64,000 nucleotides of DNA from Flavobacterium sp. 90 (GCF_004339525.1 NZ_SMGE01000001.1:2914001-2978000); one strand, 5' to 3'; shown: positions 1 through 8,160, numbered from the stretch's first letter. Translations and numbers: made by a program. Notes: generated from the letters alone by a model not told the origin.

Positions 1-739
1 AAGCAAAGGCTGGCAAGTAATTGCAACCATGCGTAATCCTGAAAAAGAAACCGAATTAAACCTTCTCGAAAACGTAATTCTACTTCCGCTTGACGTATCA
101 AATTCGGAACAAATTAATGAAACCATCAAAAAAGTAACCGATTCTTATTCGGTAGATGTTGTCATGAACAATGCCGGTTACGGATTAATTGGCGCGTTGG
201 AATCTTTAACTGAAGAACAAATTCAGCGTCAGATAACAACCAATTTATTAGGCGTTATTTTGGTTTCAAAAGCTTTTACGCCACATTTCAGAACAAATAA
301 AAGCGGTGTTTTTCTAAATATTTCTTCGACATTTGGATTAATCGGATTCCCAACTTGTTCTATTTACAGCGCTACAAAATTTGCCGTTGATGGGTTTTCA
401 GAAAGTATGGCTTATGAATTGGCACAATTTGGAATACAAGTAAAAGTTGTTGCTCCAGGCGGAATGCAAACTGATTTTGCCATTCGTTCTATGGAAGTTG
501 GTCAACACGATGCTTATGCAAAACTAACCGAAGAAGTTAGTAAAGGTTATAGCGCAGAACAAATTGCCAATTACAGCAAAGTCGAAGATATTGCTCAAAT
601 TGTTTATGAAGACGCAACAGACAATAAAAACCAACTGAGATATGTTGCCGGAAATGATGCGAATGCTTTATATGACGAAAGAATAAAATTTGGTGTAGAA
701 ACACAAGTTCAGAATATCAAAGCAATGTTTACTTTTTAA
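1..739 (+). CDS. SDR family oxidoreductase, 5' end outside window
   Basis: A short-chain dehydrogenase/reductase cut by the window edge. The reading frame is open from base 2 (SKGWQVIATMRNPE) through an internal Met at base 29, so the start and the TGxxxGxG cofactor motif lie upstream. Counting from that Met, NNAG is at 47-50, the catalytic Ser lies in ISS at 98-100 and the YSATK active site is at 113-117. This is a classical NAD(P)H-dependent SDR of unknown substrate. The next gene starts 13 bp downstream, so the two are probably co-transcribed. Family assignment is firm; the substrate cannot be read from the sequence. Confidence 0.9.
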   Translation, partial: SKGWQVIATMRNPEKETELNLLENVILLPLDVSNSEQINETIKKVTDSYSVDVVMNNAGYGLIGALESLTEEQIQRQITTNLLGVILVSKAFTPHFRTNKSGVFLNISSTFGLIGFPTCSIYSATKFAVDGFSESMAYELAQFGIQVKVVAPGGMQTDFAIRSMEVGQHDAYAKLTEEVSKGYSAEQIANYSKVEDIAQIVYEDATDNKNQLRYVAGNDANALYDERIKFGVETQVQNIKAMFTF

Positions 740-752
740 TTAAATCTGAAAA

Positions 753-1058
753 ATGAAAAATCAAGCGATAGAACTCACTACTTTTAGACTTAACGGATTT
801 ACGATTGAACAATTTATTGAAGCCAATAAAGAAGTAGACGAATTCCTGAAACGTCAGGAAGGATTTAGATCCAGAAGTATTTTTGAGCTCAAAAAAGGCG
901 TTGTCCATGATATGCTTTTTTGGGATAGTAAAGAAGAAGGAACAGCGGCAATGCATCAATTAATGACAGAACTTAGCGATTCAGTCGTTCACGATATGAT
1001 CGATCAAAGTACCGTAAGCTGGAATATTGCAACAGTAGAACATTTCGTAAATTTGTAA
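753..1058 (+). CDS. Small ABM-like (dimeric alpha/beta barrel) protein
   Basis: A 101-residue soluble protein without signal peptide or membrane segment. The pattern of a beta strand (IELTTFRL), a long helix (FIEANKEVDEFLKRQEGF), then SRSIFELKKG and an exposed D-W-x-S-KEE resembles small antibiotic-biosynthesis-monooxygenase-type dimeric alpha/beta barrels. No catalytic residue can be assigned by eye. It follows an SDR gene after 13 bp and precedes an AraC regulator by 41 bp, so it probably belongs to a small redox or detoxification operon. The fold call is inferred from the sequence pattern only. Confidence 0.65.
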   Translation: MKNQAIELTTFRLNGFTIEQFIEANKEVDEFLKRQEGFRSRSIFELKKGVVHDMLFWDSKEEGTAAMHQLMTELSDSVVHDMIDQSTVSWNIATVEHFVNL

Positions 1059-1099
1059 ATGTTGACCATTCAAAACTTAATGGTTTTAAATTCAGAATA

Positions 1100-2014
1100 A
1101 TGAAAAATCAACCCAAAATATTCGAGACAATATCAGAATTGCATAAAGCAATGGGACAACCCAAACCGATGCATCCGCTTATCAGTATTCTGAATTACGG
1201 CGAAGCTATTTTTGATCCAAAAGATTTTGAGAACGGCATTATTCTGAACTTTTACAAAATATCTTTTAAAACTAATTTCAGTGGAAAATTGCGATACGGA
1301 CACGGTTTTTATGATTTTGAAGAAGGTGGAATGTCATTTGTAAGTCCGGGACAAATTTTAAAAATGCAAGAGGAAGAAGCAGATTATAGCGGAATGTCGT
1401 TGAATATTCATCCGGATTTTTTTCGTCCATATTCTTTAAATACCAATATTAAAAAATATGGCTTTTTTGCTTATTCAGCTGCTGAAGCGTTGTATTTATC
1501 AGAGAAAGAAAAGGAAACTATTTTGGGTGTTTTTGCAAATATTCAAAATGAGCTTAACGAACGAATTGACAATTTTAGCCAGGATGTAATTATTTCGCAA
1601 ATCGAACTTTTGCTCAATTATAGTAATCGTTTTTACAACCGTCAGTTTCTAACCAGAAAAGCGATTAACAATGATGTACTTTCTCAGTTAGAAAAGCTTT
1701 TGAATGATTATTTCAATGACGAAAAATCAATTTTAAACGGAATTCCAACCGTACAATTTGTAGCCGACGAATTAAAGCTTTCGCCAAGATATTTGAGCGA
1801 TTTACTCAGGAATCTTTCGGGGCAGAATACGCAACAATTCATTCATGATAAATTGATTGAAAAAGCAAAAGAATATATCACAAACGGAACTTTATCGATA
1901 TCTGAGATTGCGTATAATTTGGGATTTGAGCATCCGCAATCTTTCAATAAACTGTTCAAGAAAAAAACAAACGTAAGTCCAATTACGTTCAAAGAATCAT
2001 TTTATAAAAACTAA
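1100..2014 (+). CDS. AraC family transcriptional regulator
   Basis: A 304-residue DNA-binding regulator. The N-terminal half (about 1-190) is the ligand-sensing part, of unknown ligand. The C-terminal half holds the double helix-turn-helix of the AraC/XylS family: a first HTH at about 217-240 (VADELKLSPRYLSDLLR) and a second at about 266-288, ending in the family signature NLGFEHPQSFNKLFKK. Length is normal. It lies between the SDR/ABM pair and a MazG-like gene starting 2 bp after its stop, so the four genes may be one unit. It is likely to control the upstream SDR, but no operator was identified. Confidence 0.9.
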   Translation: MKNQPKIFETISELHKAMGQPKPMHPLISILNYGEAIFDPKDFENGIILNFYKISFKTNFSGKLRYGHGFYDFEEGGMSFVSPGQILKMQEEEADYSGMSLNIHPDFFRPYSLNTNIKKYGFFAYSAAEALYLSEKEKETILGVFANIQNELNERIDNFSQDVIISQIELLLNYSNRFYNRQFLTRKAINNDVLSQLEKLLNDYFNDEKSILNGIPTVQFVADELKLSPRYLSDLLRNLSGQNTQQFIHDKLIEKAKEYITNGTLSISEIAYNLGFEHPQSFNKLFKKKTNVSPITFKESFYKN

Positions 2015-2016
2015 TT

Positions 2017-2340
2017 ATGGCATCAATAGATTTTGAGCAATTAAAAGAACGCTCTTTAAAAATAAGAGAACGTTACCATGAACTTGAACGCACGCATCAC
2101 GGCAGCGAATGGAGTGTTGAAGAAGATGCTTTGGCTTTCTTAACTGATGCTGGTTTAGTCGGGCGTCACGTTATGTCGCAACAAGGGCGTTGGCCAAAAG
2201 GAAATACGCAAGAAGAATTACAACATAAACTAGGAGAATCAATTTGGTGGTTGACAATATTAGCCGAACGAATGAACCTGAATATCGAAGAAGCTACAGA
2301 AAATTTCCTGAATAAGACTGAAAAGCTATTAGGCGATTAA
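2017..2340 (+). CDS. MazG-like nucleotide pyrophosphohydrolase-related protein
   Basis: A 107-residue helical protein. The tract EWSVEEDALAFLTDAGLVGRH followed by KLGESIWWLTILAERMNL resembles the MazG-like all-alpha NTP pyrophosphohydrolase fold, in which acidic residues on two helices bind magnesium. The canonical EExxE...ExxD set is not complete by eye (EED is present, then ES), so catalysis is uncertain. It starts 2 bp after the AraC stop and is followed by a strong terminator at 2351-2392, making it the last gene of the unit. Confidence 0.6.
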   Translation: MASIDFEQLKERSLKIRERYHELERTHHGSEWSVEEDALAFLTDAGLVGRHVMSQQGRWPKGNTQEELQHKLGESIWWLTILAERMNLNIEEATENFLNKTEKLLGD

Positions 2341-2350
2341 ACTAAATCAT

Positions 2351-2392
2351 AAAAAACTCCAAAATCATATGACTTTGGAGTTTTTTATTTTT
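2351..2392. terminator. Hairpin terminator, bidirectional
   Basis: Inverted repeat AACTCCAAA ... TTTGGAGTT flanked by A and T runs, between two convergent genes. It can terminate the plus-strand MazG-like unit and the minus-strand VOC gene. Confidence 0.85.
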
Positions 2393-2396
2393 CAAA

Positions 2397-2792
2397 TCAA
2401 TTGAATTTCTGAATGGCTTCTGCACTAACAGGCGCGAAAAAGTTAATCAAATTACCATCAGGATCACGAAATAATAACGAACGATTTCCCCAAGGCATTG
2501 TGTTTGGTTCCTGAACAACATCTTCGATAAAATCCTTAATTCTCTCATATTCATCGTCAACATTGTCAACGCGAAATTCTATAATTACGCTTTTATTGTG
2601 GGTAGGTTCTGCAATTCCTTCTCCAAAGAAGCTTAGTGTTTTGGTACTTCCTATTGCCAAAGTCGATGAACTCGTTTTTATTTCTGCAAAGTCTTCCGTA
2701 TACCAAGTCGCTTTCAAATTAGTGATGTTTTCTAAAAACGGAACCAAACGTTTGATGTTGGCGGTGATAATTCTTAATGATGCTAAATTCAT
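2397..2792 (-). CDS. VOC (glyoxalase/bleomycin-resistance fold) family protein
   Basis: A 131-residue single-module VOC protein. The open frame extends upstream to 2900, but the fold starts at MNLASLRIITANIKRLVPFLE, so the Met at 2792 is chosen. The C-terminal signature EPNTMPWGNRSLLFRDPDGNLINFF is typical of metal-binding VOC proteins, with a terminal F rather than a Glu ligand. The substrate is unknown. It is divergent from the Crp-like regulator at 2926, and the palindrome at 2877-2892 lies between them, so it is a probable target of that regulator. Confidence 0.85.
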   Translation of the reverse strand: MNLASLRIITANIKRLVPFLENITNLKATWYTEDFAEIKTSSSTLAIGSTKTLSFFGEGIAEPTHNKSVIIEFRVDNVDDEYERIKDFIEDVVQEPNTMPWGNRSLLFRDPDGNLINFFAPVSAEAIQKFN

Positions 2793-2876
2793 GTTCTTGT
2801 TTTTAATTTGTTTATTTAATAATTCAAAAGTAAAATGGTCGTGTGACAAGAGTATGTCAGCAGGGTTTAAGTTTTT

Positions 2877-2892
2877 TTTGCCATATGGCAAA
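2877..2892. promoter_or_regulatory. Predicted operator TTTGCCATATGGCAAA, copy 1
   Basis: A perfect 16-bp palindrome in the divergent region between the VOC gene and the Crp/Fnr-like gene. A second copy differing only in the two central bases occurs at 3503-3518, just after the regulator gene. Crp/Fnr proteins bind palindromes of about this size, so binding by the adjacent regulator is inferred. Confidence 0.65.
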
Positions 2893-2925
2893 TTCTGCAA
2901 AAAAAACTTTGATTAACTTGCACGT

Positions 2926-3495
2926 ATGAAAGAATTTATAGAATATGTATTGCAATTTGGAAATTTGAACCAACAGCAAATTGAGTTAATTTCTAAGAAA
3001 ACATCCGTGTTAGAACTTTCTAAAGACGAGTATTTTTCAGAAGCAGGCAAAATTGCACAACAAGTTGGTTTTGTTCTGGAAGGCGTTCTGCGCGTTTGTT
3101 ATTACAATAATAAAGGCGAAGAAATCACCAAATATTTCCCTGTTGAAAATAATCTGGTGGTAGATATGGAAAGTTTTGAAAATGATATTTGTTCAAATGT
3201 TTATGTTCAGGCGATTACAAATTGCAGAATATTGGTTTTTTCTAAAAAAGACTGGCAAGAGCTTTTAGATACGATTGTAGGCTGGGACGCTATTGTACAT
3301 AAAGTTGTTTCGAAAACATTGAGACAAAAAATGGAAAGAATAAGCACTTTGGTTGCAGAAGATGCCACCACGCGATATTTAACATTTCTAAAAAACTTTC
3401 CTAATGTTATCAATCGTGTTCCGTTATCTTATGTTGCGTCGTATCTGGGAATTACACAATCTTCTTTAAGTAGAATTCGAAAAAACATTCGATAA
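2926..3495 (+). CDS. Crp/Fnr family transcriptional regulator
   Basis: A 189-residue regulator. Residues about 10-120 form a cyclic-nucleotide-binding-type beta roll (VGFVLEGVLRVCYYNNKGEE, then KYFPVENNLV). The C-terminal part is a short winged HTH with VASYLGITQSSLSRIRK as recognition region, the compact type common in Bacteroidetes. No FeS cysteine cluster or clear cyclic-nucleotide signature was seen, so the ligand is unknown. It is divergent from a VOC gene and followed by an SDR gene, and near-identical palindromes lie on both sides. Autoregulation plus control of both neighbours is the simplest reading. Confidence 0.9.
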   Translation: MKEFIEYVLQFGNLNQQQIELISKKTSVLELSKDEYFSEAGKIAQQVGFVLEGVLRVCYYNNKGEEITKYFPVENNLVVDMESFENDICSNVYVQAITNCRILVFSKKDWQELLDTIVGWDAIVHKVVSKTLRQKMERISTLVAEDATTRYLTFLKNFPNVINRVPLSYVASYLGITQSSLSRIRKNIR

Positions 3496-3502
3496 ATCGC
3501 TT

Positions 3503-3518
3503 TTTGCCAAATGGCAAA
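3503..3518. promoter_or_regulatory. Predicted operator TTTGCCAAATGGCAAA, copy 2
   Basis: A 16-bp near-perfect palindrome between the Crp/Fnr-like gene and the SDR gene at 3573. Fourteen of sixteen bases match copy 1 at 2877-2892, including both 7-bp arms. Confidence 0.65.
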
Positions 3519-3572
3519 TGATTTTGTTTTTAAACGAATGACCTTTGTTTTAATAATTTAAAAAAGGAAAAA

Positions 3573-4310
3573 ATGAAATCAGTATTAATTACAGGAGCAA
3601 ATAGAAGTATAGGATTAGAATTAGTAAAACAACTTTCGAAAAAAGGGTTATTCGTTTATTTAGGAACGCGTGATCTTGAAAAAGGAAACGCTGTGGTAAA
3701 AGAATTAAACGAAAATGGATTCGAAAATATCAAAGCAATTCAAATTGATGTTACAAATCCGGATACAATTCTAGCGGCAAGAAAAATTGTAGAAAGCGAA
3801 AAAGGAAAATTAGATATTCTGATTAACAACGCCGGAATCAGCGGTGAATTTCCTCAGAGTGCATCAACAACAGCAATTTCGGCTATTAAAGATGTATTTG
3901 AGACCAACTTTTTTGGCGTTATTAGTGTTACTCAGGCATTTTTGGATTTGCTTAAAAAGTCAGAAAGTCCAAGAATTAGTAATATAACTTCCGGACTTGG
4001 ATCTTTGACATTGCACAGTGATCCTAATTGGAAATACTACAATTTTAAAGCAACAAGTTATGTGACTTCAAAAGCCGCTTTGAACGCTTTTACAATTGGA
4101 TTGGCGTATGAGTTGAAAGATTTACCATTTAAAGTAAACGCAATTGATCCGGGTTATACTTCTACAGATTTTAATCATCATTCAGGTCCGGGAACTGTAG
4201 AAAGTGCAGCAACTTTTATCATTAAACATACCGTTACGGATGAAAAAGCACCAACAGGAAAATTTTTCAGTAATGATATTGAAGACGAAACAGAAGTTAG
4301 TCCGTGGTAA
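3573..4310 (+). CDS. SDR family oxidoreductase (carbonyl-reductase-like)
   Basis: A 245-residue classical SDR, probably NADPH-dependent. Features are the cofactor motif TGANRSIG at 7-14, GTRD at 31-34, NNAG at 85-88 and the catalytic pair Y163 and K167 in YVTSK, with a late NAIDPGYTSTDFN segment. The middle Gly of TGxxxGxG is replaced by Ser (position 12), unusual in a family where TGANRGIG is nearly standard. It starts 55 bp downstream of the second palindrome and is a likely regulon member. A terminator follows at 4362-4392. Confidence 0.9.
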   Translation: MKSVLITGANRSIGLELVKQLSKKGLFVYLGTRDLEKGNAVVKELNENGFENIKAIQIDVTNPDTILAARKIVESEKGKLDILINNAGISGEFPQSASTTAISAIKDVFETNFFGVISVTQAFLDLLKKSESPRISNITSGLGSLTLHSDPNWKYYNFKATSYVTSKAALNAFTIGLAYELKDLPFKVNAIDPGYTSTDFNHHSGPGTVESAATFIIKHTVTDEKAPTGKFFSNDIEDETEVSPW

Positions 4311-4361
4311 TTATTTTATGATTTTTAGAAAATAAAATATAAAAGACAGAACAGAATTTGA

Positions 4362-4392
4362 AAATTCCATTAGTGATAATGGAGTTTTTTTT
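4362..4392 (+). terminator. Rho-independent terminator
   Basis: Hairpin TTCCATTA-GTGA-TAATGGAG followed by eight T, 50 bp after the SDR stop codon. Confidence 0.75.
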
Positions 4393-4449
4393 GTTTTATA
4401 AATAAAATTAAAAGTTTAATTAATAATTCCTATCGATTATAATAGTTCT

Positions 4450-4457
4450 TAAATTTG
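4450..4457 (+). promoter_or_regulatory. -7 promoter element TAAATTTG
   Basis: Exact match to the Bacteroidetes -7 consensus TAnnTTTG, 28 bp before the VOC start codon at 4486. No convincing -33 TTG was found at normal spacing. Confidence 0.55.
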
Positions 4458-4485
4458 TAAGTAGACAACTAAAAAACAACCAGAT

Positions 4486-4890
4486 ATGGAAGATTTAAAT
4501 TTGCCAAACGATACAACACCAAAAGTTACAGGAATTGGAGGTATTTTCTTTTTTTCGGACAATCCAAAAGAAACAAAAGAATGGTATTCAAAAAATCTAG
4601 GATTGGAAACCAATGATTGGGGTTCGACTTTTGAATCCAGAGATATTAATAATCCTGACAAAGTAAATTCACTTCAGTGGAGTCCTTTCAAAAAAGGAGA
4701 CGAGTATTTTTCTCCGTCCAAAAAAGAGTTTATGATTAATTATCAAGTTCAGAATATTGAAGCACTTGTAGCTAAACTCAAAGAAAACGGAGTTACTATT
4801 CTAGATGAAATTGCAACTTATGACTACGGAAAATTTGTGCATATTCTAGATGCCGATGATAACAAAATTGAACTTTGGGAACCGGCTTAA
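4486..4890 (+). CDS. VOC family protein
   Basis: A 134-residue glyoxalase-fold protein. The first beta-alpha-beta module starts at GIGGIFFFSDNPKETKEWYSKNLGL, and the second half ends in KFVHILDADDNKIELWEP, where the late Glu is the usual metal ligand position. The central FSPSKKEFMINYQVQNIE links the halves. Substrate unknown; small members of this type are often called glyoxalase or bleomycin resistance proteins without proof. It has its own -7 element and stands alone between terminated units. Confidence 0.88.
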   Translation: MEDLNLPNDTTPKVTGIGGIFFFSDNPKETKEWYSKNLGLETNDWGSTFESRDINNPDKVNSLQWSPFKKGDEYFSPSKKEFMINYQVQNIEALVAKLKENGVTILDEIATYDYGKFVHILDADDNKIELWEPA

Positions 4891-4973
4891 TTATTTAAAC
4901 CAATAAAAGAATAATTGTTTTTTAGGTTTAAAAAGAAGGTAATTTTAGAAAAATCAAAAACCACATAATAAGA

Positions 4974-5225
4974 ATGGAGAAAAAAATACTATCAGAATTA
5001 ACGGATCACGAATTGTTGCAGGAAGCAAAAAAAAGCAAATCAACTTCTATAACTAATGCTTTCCTTATTGGATTTCTAGTAGGAATTGTAGTTTACAGCG
5101 TTGTAAAAAACACTTGGGGTTTTCTGACCCTAATTCCTTTGTTTCTTATTTATAAGTTGATTAATAATTCAAAAGTCGATAAAAAAGAATTAGAAGATAT
5201 ATTAAAAGAGCGCGGTTTGAAATAA
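4974..5225 (+). CDS. Small membrane protein, function unknown
   Basis: An 83-residue protein with a charged N-terminal helix (LTDHELLQEAKKSKS), two adjacent membrane segments at about 28-46 and 48-64 and a charged C-terminal tail (KELEDILKERGLK). Helical cytosolic ends around a hairpin of membrane helices suggest an integral inner-membrane protein. I do not recognise a family. It is followed 38 bp later by a bidirectional terminator shared with the HD-domain gene on the other strand. Confidence 0.75.
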   Translation: MEKKILSELTDHELLQEAKKSKSTSITNAFLIGFLVGIVVYSVVKNTWGFLTLIPLFLIYKLINNSKVDKKELEDILKERGLK

Positions 5226-5259
5226 TCCTTGAGATTTATAAATCCTGTTTCAGATACAA

Positions 5260-5291
5260 AAAAAACTCCTTAAGAAATTAAGGAGTTTTTT
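5260..5291. terminator. Bidirectional terminator, AACTCCTTAA stem
   Basis: A perfect 10-bp stem AACTCCTTAA / TTAAGGAGTT with a 4-nt loop and A and T runs, between convergent genes. The same stem recurs at 6498 and 11886. Confidence 0.88.
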
Positions 5292-5302
5292 GTAGATTTA
5301 TG

Positions 5303-5884
5303 CTAATTAATCTGAGCCGTACTTAGGAAACGATTATATTCTTTGATTTTAATTTTTAATCTTTCGGCGAGATATTTATTTCCATCTTTTAATTCGTCAT
5401 AAATAATTTCGGCTTCTTCCATATACATTAACTTTTTTTCGTCTTTCCAGTAAAACGGAGGTTCGTATAAGTTTGTAATTCTGTCCGCCATTTTAACAGC
5501 CCAAATTTCGATTGGTTGTTCTTTAATTCGTTTTAGACTATCTAACATTTTTTCAAGCGATCCTTCAATTTTGTCATTTTTCGTTAGTGCAAGAACTCCA
5601 CTTGCAACTTCATGACCAAAAAGAGCCTTTACTTTTTCGTATGTAATTGCTGTGTCTTCGATCGTATCATGAAGTATGGCACATTTAATGGCTAAATCAG
5701 AATTGATGTTTTCTGTGTATTGAATTGCATTTAGGACTTCAAAGACAACACTTCCAATATGATTTAGATATTCTACTTGTTCGCCATCACTAAAACCGCC
5801 ATATTTTTGTCCGTTATGTAATTTTGAAGCCAATTGCCATATTTTTTGAATTTCATCGATTGACCATTGTTTTTGTTGTTCCAT
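5303..5884 (-). CDS. HD-domain protein, RelA/SpoT-type hydrolase-like
   Basis: A 193-residue stand-alone HD protein. Residues A19-H23 and the HNGQKYGG and YLNHIG motifs, H72-D73 in ILHDTIEDT, then ALFGHEVASGVLALTK follow the order seen in the hydrolase domain of RelA/SpoT enzymes and in small alarmone hydrolases (MESH1 type). KMADRITNL is the later conserved block carrying the metal-binding Asp. The predicted activity is manganese-dependent removal of pyrophosphate from (p)ppGpp or a related nucleotide. No synthetase, TGS or ACT domain is present. The exact substrate is not provable from sequence. Confidence 0.85.
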   Translation of the reverse strand: MEQQKQWSIDEIQKIWQLASKLHNGQKYGGFSDGEQVEYLNHIGSVVFEVLNAIQYTENINSDLAIKCAILHDTIEDTAITYEKVKALFGHEVASGVLALTKNDKIEGSLEKMLDSLKRIKEQPIEIWAVKMADRITNLYEPPFYWKDEKKLMYMEEAEIIYDELKDGNKYLAERLKIKIKEYNRFLSTAQIN

Positions 5885-6032
5885 TTGTGATGTTTGAATT
5901 AATACAGGCTATTATTTTATTGATGTAATTTATTACTTTTTTTTGGAATTTATCTTTTACAAAGAAAATATTGTTTGTAAGAAAGATCTATATTCGCAAT
6001 TATAAAAACTAAATCCAAAAAAGCTAAACCGA

Positions 6033-6509
6033 ATGAGAATATTTCCTGAAAGTGATTATTCAATCGAATTAAATAATGATAGTGTATTGTCTATTTCGAA
6101 ATTACAAGATCTAACTTTATCAGAAAAACAATTCGTAACAAACTGGAATAGTCAAGTTTTTATAGGCAATGTTAAAGAGAGAGAATTTGAAATAAAGCTG
6201 TCCAGAAAGATATTAGGAGAATTTTGTGTTTTAAGGGGAAAAATCGAAAATAGAAATGGAATACTAGAAATTCGTACAAGTAAAATTCTAAAAATTATTT
6301 TTTTAATGATAATGTTGTTTAGTCTTTCCGGAATAATTGTAGCAATTATACAGAATAAGCTGGAATTGATATTTAATCTTGTTATATCTATTATTGTCGT
6401 GAGATTTATTTTTCTAGAATTGGGATTTAGACTTGTTTCAAAAATCGCAATAAATAAACTGGTGGAAATAATTGGAATTAAAAAAATAAGACACAAAAAA
6501 ACTCCTTAA
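6033..6509 (+). CDS. Membrane protein of unknown function
   Basis: A 158-residue protein. Residues 1-85 are soluble and basic, resembling a small beta-rich domain. Two membrane segments follow (about 86-105 LKIIFLMIMLFSLSGIIVAI and 112-130), then a basic tail. No family was recognised. Its stop codon lies inside the left arm of the terminator hairpin, so the last codons (Thr-Pro-stop) form part of the stem. Confidence 0.65.
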   Translation: MRIFPESDYSIELNNDSVLSISKLQDLTLSEKQFVTNWNSQVFIGNVKEREFEIKLSRKILGEFCVLRGKIENRNGILEIRTSKILKIIFLMIMLFSLSGIIVAIIQNKLELIFNLVISIIVVRFIFLELGFRLVSKIAINKLVEIIGIKKIRHKKTP

Positions 6510-6526
6510 TTTCTTAAGGAGTTTTT
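6498..6526. terminator. Terminator overlapping the preceding stop codon
   Basis: Stem AACTCCTTAA (6500-6509) / TTAAGGAGTT (6514-6523), loop TTTC. The TAA of the upstream gene is bases 6507-6509. It lies between convergent genes and can work both ways. Confidence 0.85.
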
Positions 6527-6540
6527 GCTTTTCTAAAAGG

Positions 6541-6936
6541 TTATTTCCCTTTTATTATTTTTTCCAGATATTCAACTTTTTCTTTTTCGGACTGAACTAA
6601 ACGTTCGTAAAGTTCTACAACTTTATCAAGAGGATTAAAAGTACAGTTGTAATTAGTACTTGCAAAGTGGCTATTATTTACAGCATCATTAAAAGTATTA
6701 AAAAAATTAATCATATTTTCTTCCGAAAAATTTTTGATTGCTTCTACTGTTACACCTAATGCTTTTGCAACTTCGGCAAGTTTATTATCATCAATAGTTT
6801 CGCTGTTTTCAATAGCCGAAATAGCCTGTTGATTTGTTCCTAAAGCTTGCGCCAAAGCTTCTTGTTTCATGTCTCGAAGTTCACGAATACGACTTATTTT
6901 TCGCCCTATGTGATTTGGTTTTATTAGTGTGCTCAT
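6541..6936 (-). CDS. XRE family transcriptional regulator
   Basis: A 131-residue protein with a cro/C1-type helix-turn-helix at about 14-68 (ISRIRELRDMKQEALAQALGTNQQAISAIENSE ending in ALGVTVEAIKNF). The C-terminal part ends in a probable coiled coil (VVELYERLVQSEKEKVEYLEKIIKGK) that may mediate dimers. A perfect -7 element sits four bases before the ATG, so the transcript may be leaderless. Target genes are unknown; no toxin partner is adjacent. Confidence 0.9.
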   Translation of the reverse strand: MSTLIKPNHIGRKISRIRELRDMKQEALAQALGTNQQAISAIENSETIDDNKLAEVAKALGVTVEAIKNFSEENMINFFNTFNDAVNNSHFASTNYNCTFNPLDKVVELYERLVQSEKEKVEYLEKIIKGK

Positions 6937-6940
6937 AGTT

Positions 6941-6948
6941 CAAAGATA
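6941..6948 (-). promoter_or_regulatory. -7 element TATCTTTG four bases before ATG
   Basis: Exact TAnnTTTG match on the minus strand, separated by AACT from the XRE start codon. The same four-base geometry recurs at 27245, 37372 and 46182 and implies a leaderless mRNA. Confidence 0.6.
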
Positions 6949-7062
6949 TTTAAAATTTCTCAGAAATTTCCCAATTGGTAAAAAACAAGATTGAAATTGT
7001 GAGATACAATTGTATAGAAAACATTCTATCTTGAAGTGCTTATAAACAGTCTTCGTTTCTTT

Positions 7063-8160
7063 TTAATAATAAGTTATTGTTCTGGTAGTTGTGCTGTCAT
7101 TGTTGATAAACGTTAAAGTTACCCAATTACCATATTTGTCATAAGTATAGTTGCGCTCAAACTCTTTTATTTTTTTTCCATCTGTTTCTGCAGATATAAA
7201 CCTATCGTGATTGTCGTAAATACAATCGTATTGAAAGTCTTCATTTTGTCCAAGTGTTTGCCTAATACTAGAAATATTACCTTTACTATTATATTTAAAA
7301 TATCCACTTGAACCTCGTGAGCTTAGGAATTCAGTAATATTACCAAACTCATCATAATTTATGAAAACTTCCCTGTTTAAGGAGAGATCTTGACCGAAAT
7401 TAGTAATTCTGGAGATCTTGTTGTTTTGGTTGAGGTAATAAACTGATTTTGAGGCAAAATTATTTTTGTATGAAATAGTATCACTTGCCGATAATTTATT
7501 TCTATAGATATAATAATCTTTTTCAACTATTGAATCTTTGTAATTTTGATATACTGTTTCGCGAACTTCTTCTAACGGAATATTTATATGGTCAATTGAA
7601 TTGTAATATTTTTTTTCCAACTTATTATCTTTTGAAAATTGGTTTTCAACAACGATTCTTTTATAATTCTTGCCAAATTTTTCAGACACTTTCATTGTGA
7701 AGGAGTGCTTTATTATATTCTCGTTTTTGTCAAAAAATATCGAATCGATTTCCGCAGATTGCACTATATTTTTGTAGTTTGAATTCCGGTCAGTTTTTGT
7801 AACGATTATTAAATTTTCAAAATATTCGTAAGTCATTGTATAATTTCTGAGCAAATCTTCACAAAGTACAATTTTACCTTTTGGATTAAAACTTAAATGA
7901 TATTCATTGATTCCGTCACTATTGTTATCAATGCTAAGTTTTTTAACGATTTTCTCTTTTTTTAAATCAAAATCTGTGTTATTGAAAGAGTAATTATTGT
8001 AATTAAATTCACTGTTCCTATTTGGGTTAAGATAAGTGTTGACTAATTCCTGATAACGATTTTTAGGGTTATTTAACGGTAGAGCTAATCCAGGAGCTTC
8101 TGAAATTTGGGCTGTAATCTTAAAAGAAATTAAAATAATTATTACAAGAACATTTTTCAT
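7063..8160 (-). CDS. Secreted protein with degenerate YD/RHS-like repeats
   Basis: A 365-residue exported protein: signal peptide MKNVLVIIILISFKITAQ, then a beta-rich body. The C-terminal third carries spaced YDEFGNITEF, YNSKGNISSI and YDKYGNWVTLTF segments, the [Y]-x-x-x-G-N-x pattern of YD repeats, too few to form an RHS shell. Such proteins are common in Flavobacteriia with no assigned role. It is a lone gene without a terminator I could define. No toxin domain was seen. Confidence 0.7.
   Translation of the reverse strand: MKNVLVIIILISFKITAQISEAPGLALPLNNPKNRYQELVNTYLNPNRNSEFNYNNYSFNNTDFDLKKEKIVKKLSIDNNSDGINEYHLSFNPKGKIVLCEDLLRNYTMTYEYFENLIIVTKTDRNSNYKNIVQSAEIDSIFFDKNENIIKHSFTMKVSEKFGKNYKRIVVENQFSKDNKLEKKYYNSIDHINIPLEEVRETVYQNYKDSIVEKDYYIYRNKLSASDTISYKNNFASKSVYYLNQNNKISRITNFGQDLSLNREVFINYDEFGNITEFLSSRGSSGYFKYNSKGNISSIRQTLGQNEDFQYDCIYDNHDRFISAETDGKKIKEFERNYTYDKYGNWVTLTFINNDSTTTRTITYY

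Noticed and set aside
2563..2916. 117-codon plus-strand frame across the VOC gene
   Set aside because: Antisense to a clear VOC protein with a family signature; low-complexity hydrophobic translation and no promoter.
7063..8160. RHS toxin or polymorphic toxin
   Set aside because: Only three degenerate YD-type units, no RHS core, no C-terminal toxin domain and no immunity gene.
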